Positions 6,096 through 8,100 of a stretch of DNA of 8,100 nt are shown piece by piece (position 1 is the stretch's first letter; each line of letters begins with the position of its first letter). This DNA is from an uncultured Clostridia bacterium (GTDB lineage Bacteria > Bacillota > Clostridia > Christensenellales > UBA1242): contig CAKVHQ010000029.1 in assembly GCA_934749845.1 (NCBI GenBank), positions 1 to 8,100 on the forward strand. The letters are read 5' to 3'. Both the position numbers and the translations under genes were made by a program. The notes beneath the pieces are model-generated. The model was given only the letters and a program-made list of their open reading frames with translations, did not search any database and was not told the origin of the DNA.

Positions 6096-7844
6096 ATGTT
6101 TGCGATGTTTTCAAGAATTTTGAAACTCTCCGGCCGCTATAAAGGTCGTATTCAAGGTGCATTCGTCTGTGCATTTCTGGAATCCATTTTGTCAAAAATG
6201 CCAATCGTTCTGGCCTTTGTGGTTTTGAGCCGCTTTGCAGCCGGTACACTGACTGGTCAGATTTGCCTTTATATCGGCCTTGGACTTGCCGCAGCAGTGT
6301 TGGTGCAAATGCTTGTTCATTACCTCAGCGACAGCCTGCAAAGTGCCGCAGGATATTTGATGTTTGCGGACAAACGCATGGAACTGGGCAGCCATCTACG
6401 GAAACTTCCAATGGGCTATTTTACTTCCGGCAACATTGGCAAAATCAGCTCTGTGCTTAGCACGGATATGGTGTTTATTGAAGAAGTTGCTATGAGTACG
6501 CTGGGCAACATGATGAGCTATCTGCTGTCCTCCTTGATTCTGCTGGTATTCATGTTTTATTTGAACGTACAGCTCGGTTTGATTGCTGCCATAGTCACGG
6601 TTCTGGCATGGCTGGTATCAAAAGGGATGAACAAGGTTTCCCTGCGGGAAGCCGCAGAGCGGCAGGAGCAGAGCGAACGGCTGACCGATGCAGTACTGTC
6701 CTTTGTGGAGGGCATTGGCGTTATCAAGAGCTATAACCTGCTGGGTGAAAAATCAGAAGAATTGACTGGCAATTTTCAGCGTTCCAGAAACACCTCCCTT
6801 GCTTTTGAGCAGAAAATGACACCATGGACAATGAGCCTGAATATCCTTTACGGTATTGGTATTGCAGCGATTTTCGGCCTGTCGATTGTATTGGAACAGC
6901 GCAGCGCACTTCCGCTGGCCTATGTGCTTGGTGTTCTGCTGTTTGTGTTTGACCTCTTTGGACCGCTGAAAGCTCTTTATGGAGAAGCATCTCGCCTTAC
7001 CGTTATGAATGCAGCCCTTGACCGCATTGAAGCAGTCCTGAATGAGCCTGAACTTCCCGACACGGGCAAGCAGCATCTTTCTGCACAGGCACAGCCGATG
7101 CAGCCGGAAGTTCAGTTTAACGATGTTGCATTTGCTTATCAGGACAAAGAAGTTCTGCATCATATCAGCTTTGCCATGAAGAAAGATTCCATGACTGCTT
7201 TAGTCGGACCTTCTGGCAGCGGCAAGTCTACTATTGCCAATCTGCTGGCGCGGCTTTGGGATGTAAAATCTGGCAGCGTAACAATACGAGGTGTGGATAT
7301 TCGGAACGTGCCTTTGGCAGAGCTGATGGAGCAGATCAGCATGGTATTCCAGCGGGTGTACTTATTCCAAGATACCATTTACAACAATATCAGCATGGGC
7401 AAACCGGGTGCCACAGAGGAAGAAGTCTATGCAGCTGCTAAGAAGGCCCGCTGCTATGATTTCATCATGGCTTTGCCCGATGGATTCCAGACCGTAGTTG
7501 GTGAAGGCGGTGCTACACTCTCCGGCGGTGAAAAGCAGCGCATCTCGATTGCACGCTGCATCTTGAAAGATGCTCCTATCATCATTTTGGATGAAGCTAC
7601 CGCAAGCGTAGATACTGACAATGAAAGCTATATTCAGGAGGCTATCTCGGAACTGGTAAAGGGCAAGACACTTCTCGTAATTGCTCACCGTCTGAATACC
7701 ATCCAAAATGCCGATCAGATTTTGGTCATTGACAACGGCCAGATTGCACAGCAGGGTACTCACGAAGAACTTTTGAAGCAACCCGGCATTTATCAGGACT
7801 TTGTCAACATCCGAAAAAATGCGGCTGGATGGAGCCTTGCTTAA
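6096..7844 (+). CDS. ABC half-transporter, exporter fold, YbtQ/IrtB-like partner
   Basis: This 582-residue permease-ATPase fusion is the presumed heterodimer partner of the preceding half-transporter. Membrane segments lie near residues 20-47, 54-76, 136-156, 159-176, 247-265 and 272-290. The ATPase has A-loop Tyr348, Walker A GPSGSGKST (371-379), Q-loop Gln419, signature LSGGE (475-479), Walker B IIILDE with Glu500, canonical D-loop SVD (504-506) and switch His531. Both ATP sites of the pair therefore appear catalytically competent. It starts on the base after the upstream stop codon, with AGGAGGG (6082-6088) inside that gene, indicating tight translational coupling. It ends with tandem TAA stops (7842-7847). 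In YbtPQ and IrtAB, exporter-shaped pairs like this import metal-siderophore complexes; whether this pair does so is inference. Confidence 0.85.
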   Translation: MFAMFSRILKLSGRYKGRIQGAFVCAFLESILSKMPIVLAFVVLSRFAAGTLTGQICLYIGLGLAAAVLVQMLVHYLSDSLQSAAGYLMFADKRMELGSHLRKLPMGYFTSGNIGKISSVLSTDMVFIEEVAMSTLGNMMSYLLSSLILLVFMFYLNVQLGLIAAIVTVLAWLVSKGMNKVSLREAAERQEQSERLTDAVLSFVEGIGVIKSYNLLGEKSEELTGNFQRSRNTSLAFEQKMTPWTMSLNILYGIGIAAIFGLSIVLEQRSALPLAYVLGVLLFVFDLFGPLKALYGEASRLTVMNAALDRIEAVLNEPELPDTGKQHLSAQAQPMQPEVQFNDVAFAYQDKEVLHHISFAMKKDSMTALVGPSGSGKSTIANLLARLWDVKSGSVTIRGVDIRNVPLAELMEQISMVFQRVYLFQDTIYNNISMGKPGATEEEVYAAAKKARCYDFIMALPDGFQTVVGEGGATLSGGEKQRISIARCILKDAPIIILDEATASVDTDNESYIQEAISELVKGKTLLVIAHRLNTIQNADQILVIDNGQIAQQGTHEELLKQPGIYQDFVNIRKNAAGWSLA

Positions 7845-7859
7845 TAAAATTCAGCGTAT

Positions 7860-7907
7860 GTGATGCGGAGGTTCCATTGTGCGCATATCATAATCCGTCC
7901 GCATCGC
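7860..7907. repeat. Imperfect inverted repeat after the operon
   Basis: GTGATGCGGA (7860-7869) pairs with TCCGCATCGC (7898-7907) with one G-T wobble, around a 28-base loop. It sits between the operon stop and the terminator. It is not followed by a T-run and carries no gene. It could protect the 3' end of the mRNA or be a remnant of a recombination site; nothing decides between these. Confidence 0.4.
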
Positions 7908-7918
7908 AGCAAATAGGT

Positions 7919-7970
7919 AAAAAATAACGCGGTCGGGATTGATGCACCCGGCCGCGTTATTCGTCTTTTT
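7919..7970. terminator. Bidirectional intrinsic terminator between convergent genes
   Basis: A 15-pair stem, 7923-7937 with 7947-7961 (one T-G wobble), encloses a nine-base loop. On the + strand it is followed by CGTCTTTTT (7962-7970). On the - strand the run of A at 7919-7924 becomes a T-run after the stem. It should end the six-gene + strand operon and the convergent gene from the right. The stop codon of that gene (7957-7959) lies inside the stem. Confidence 0.88.
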
Positions 7971-8100
7971 GAAATGCTTCCGCCTGTTTGCAAAGCGCAA
8001 TATATTTTTCAATTTCCGCCTCACTTTTCCCGGCAAAGAAGTCTACAACTGTTTTTGAAACCGTCTGATTTACCATGTCTGGAAAAATGGCAGCATCCAC
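7957..8100 (-). CDS. C-terminal fragment of an unidentified protein, cut by the window edge
   Basis: Reading the - strand from the right edge gives 47 codons without a stop, ending in TAA at 7957-7959. The C-terminus reads ...KSEAEIEKYIALCKQAEAF and then QKDE. It is polar, probably alpha-helical, and has no membrane segment. An in-frame ATG at 8074-8076 has no ribosome-binding site behind it, so the frame most likely continues outside the window. The stop falls inside a good terminator stem, which supports a genuine gene end. I do not recognise the family, and no function is offered. Confidence 0.6.
   Translation of the reverse strand: MDAAIFPDMVNQTVSKTVVDFFAGKSEAEIEKYIALCKQAEAFQKDE

Noticed and set aside
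7851..8036. 61-codon open frame on the - strand across the operon terminator
   Set aside because: It runs through the terminator and the inverted repeat in a different frame from the better-supported convergent gene and resembles no known protein.
1..8100. CRISPR array, tRNA or rRNA gene, transposase or integrase
   Set aside because: No regularly spaced repeats, no tRNA or rRNA signatures and no recombinase motifs were seen. Mobility is suggested only by the left-edge repeats and general context.

Overview
The window looks like part of a gut-type Clostridia (Bacillota) genome, probably accessory or mobile DNA. Pointers are strong GGAGG ribosome-binding sites, Gram-positive style promoters, intrinsic terminators, moderate GC, and protein families common in Ruminococcaceae and Lachnospiraceae. 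Genus cannot be fixed from the sequence. Six complete genes lie on the + strand, and the tail of a seventh, convergent gene enters from the right edge.

Layout. Positions 1-195 hold no gene: there is a dense set of GC-rich inverted repeats (19-76), which I read tentatively as an origin-of-transfer-like or other recognition structure, and then a good sigma-A promoter (146-174). An AraC-family regulator follows (217-1197). The 138-base gap after it is information-rich: a TTTTGGGT direct repeat spaced exactly 21 bp, a promoter whose -35 touches the second repeat, and a terminator hairpin whose left arm begins about where that promoter should start transcription. Then come an ECF transporter S component of the Trep_Strep/MptD type (1336-1938), a 114-base gap with strong RNA hairpins, an ECF T component (2053-2826), a fused double-ATPase ECF A component (2829-4295), and two exporter-fold ABC half-transporters (4311-6095 and 6096-7844). 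A bidirectional terminator (7919-7970) closes the operon and also serves the convergent gene, whose stop codon sits inside the stem.

How the genes may work together. The combination of an AraC regulator, an ECF S-T-AA module and a YbtP/YbtQ- or IrtA/IrtB-like ABC pair resembles the transport half of siderophore loci. The equibactin locus of Streptococcus equi, as I recall it, pairs an ECF-like transporter with a YbtPQ-like pair. No NRPS/PKS or other biosynthetic gene is present here, nor a substrate-binding lipoprotein. My working hypothesis is a transferable import cassette for a metal chelate or other small molecule made by another organism, switched on by the AraC protein when the ligand enters. 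Family assignments are secure; the substrate and the direction of the half-transporter pair are inference.
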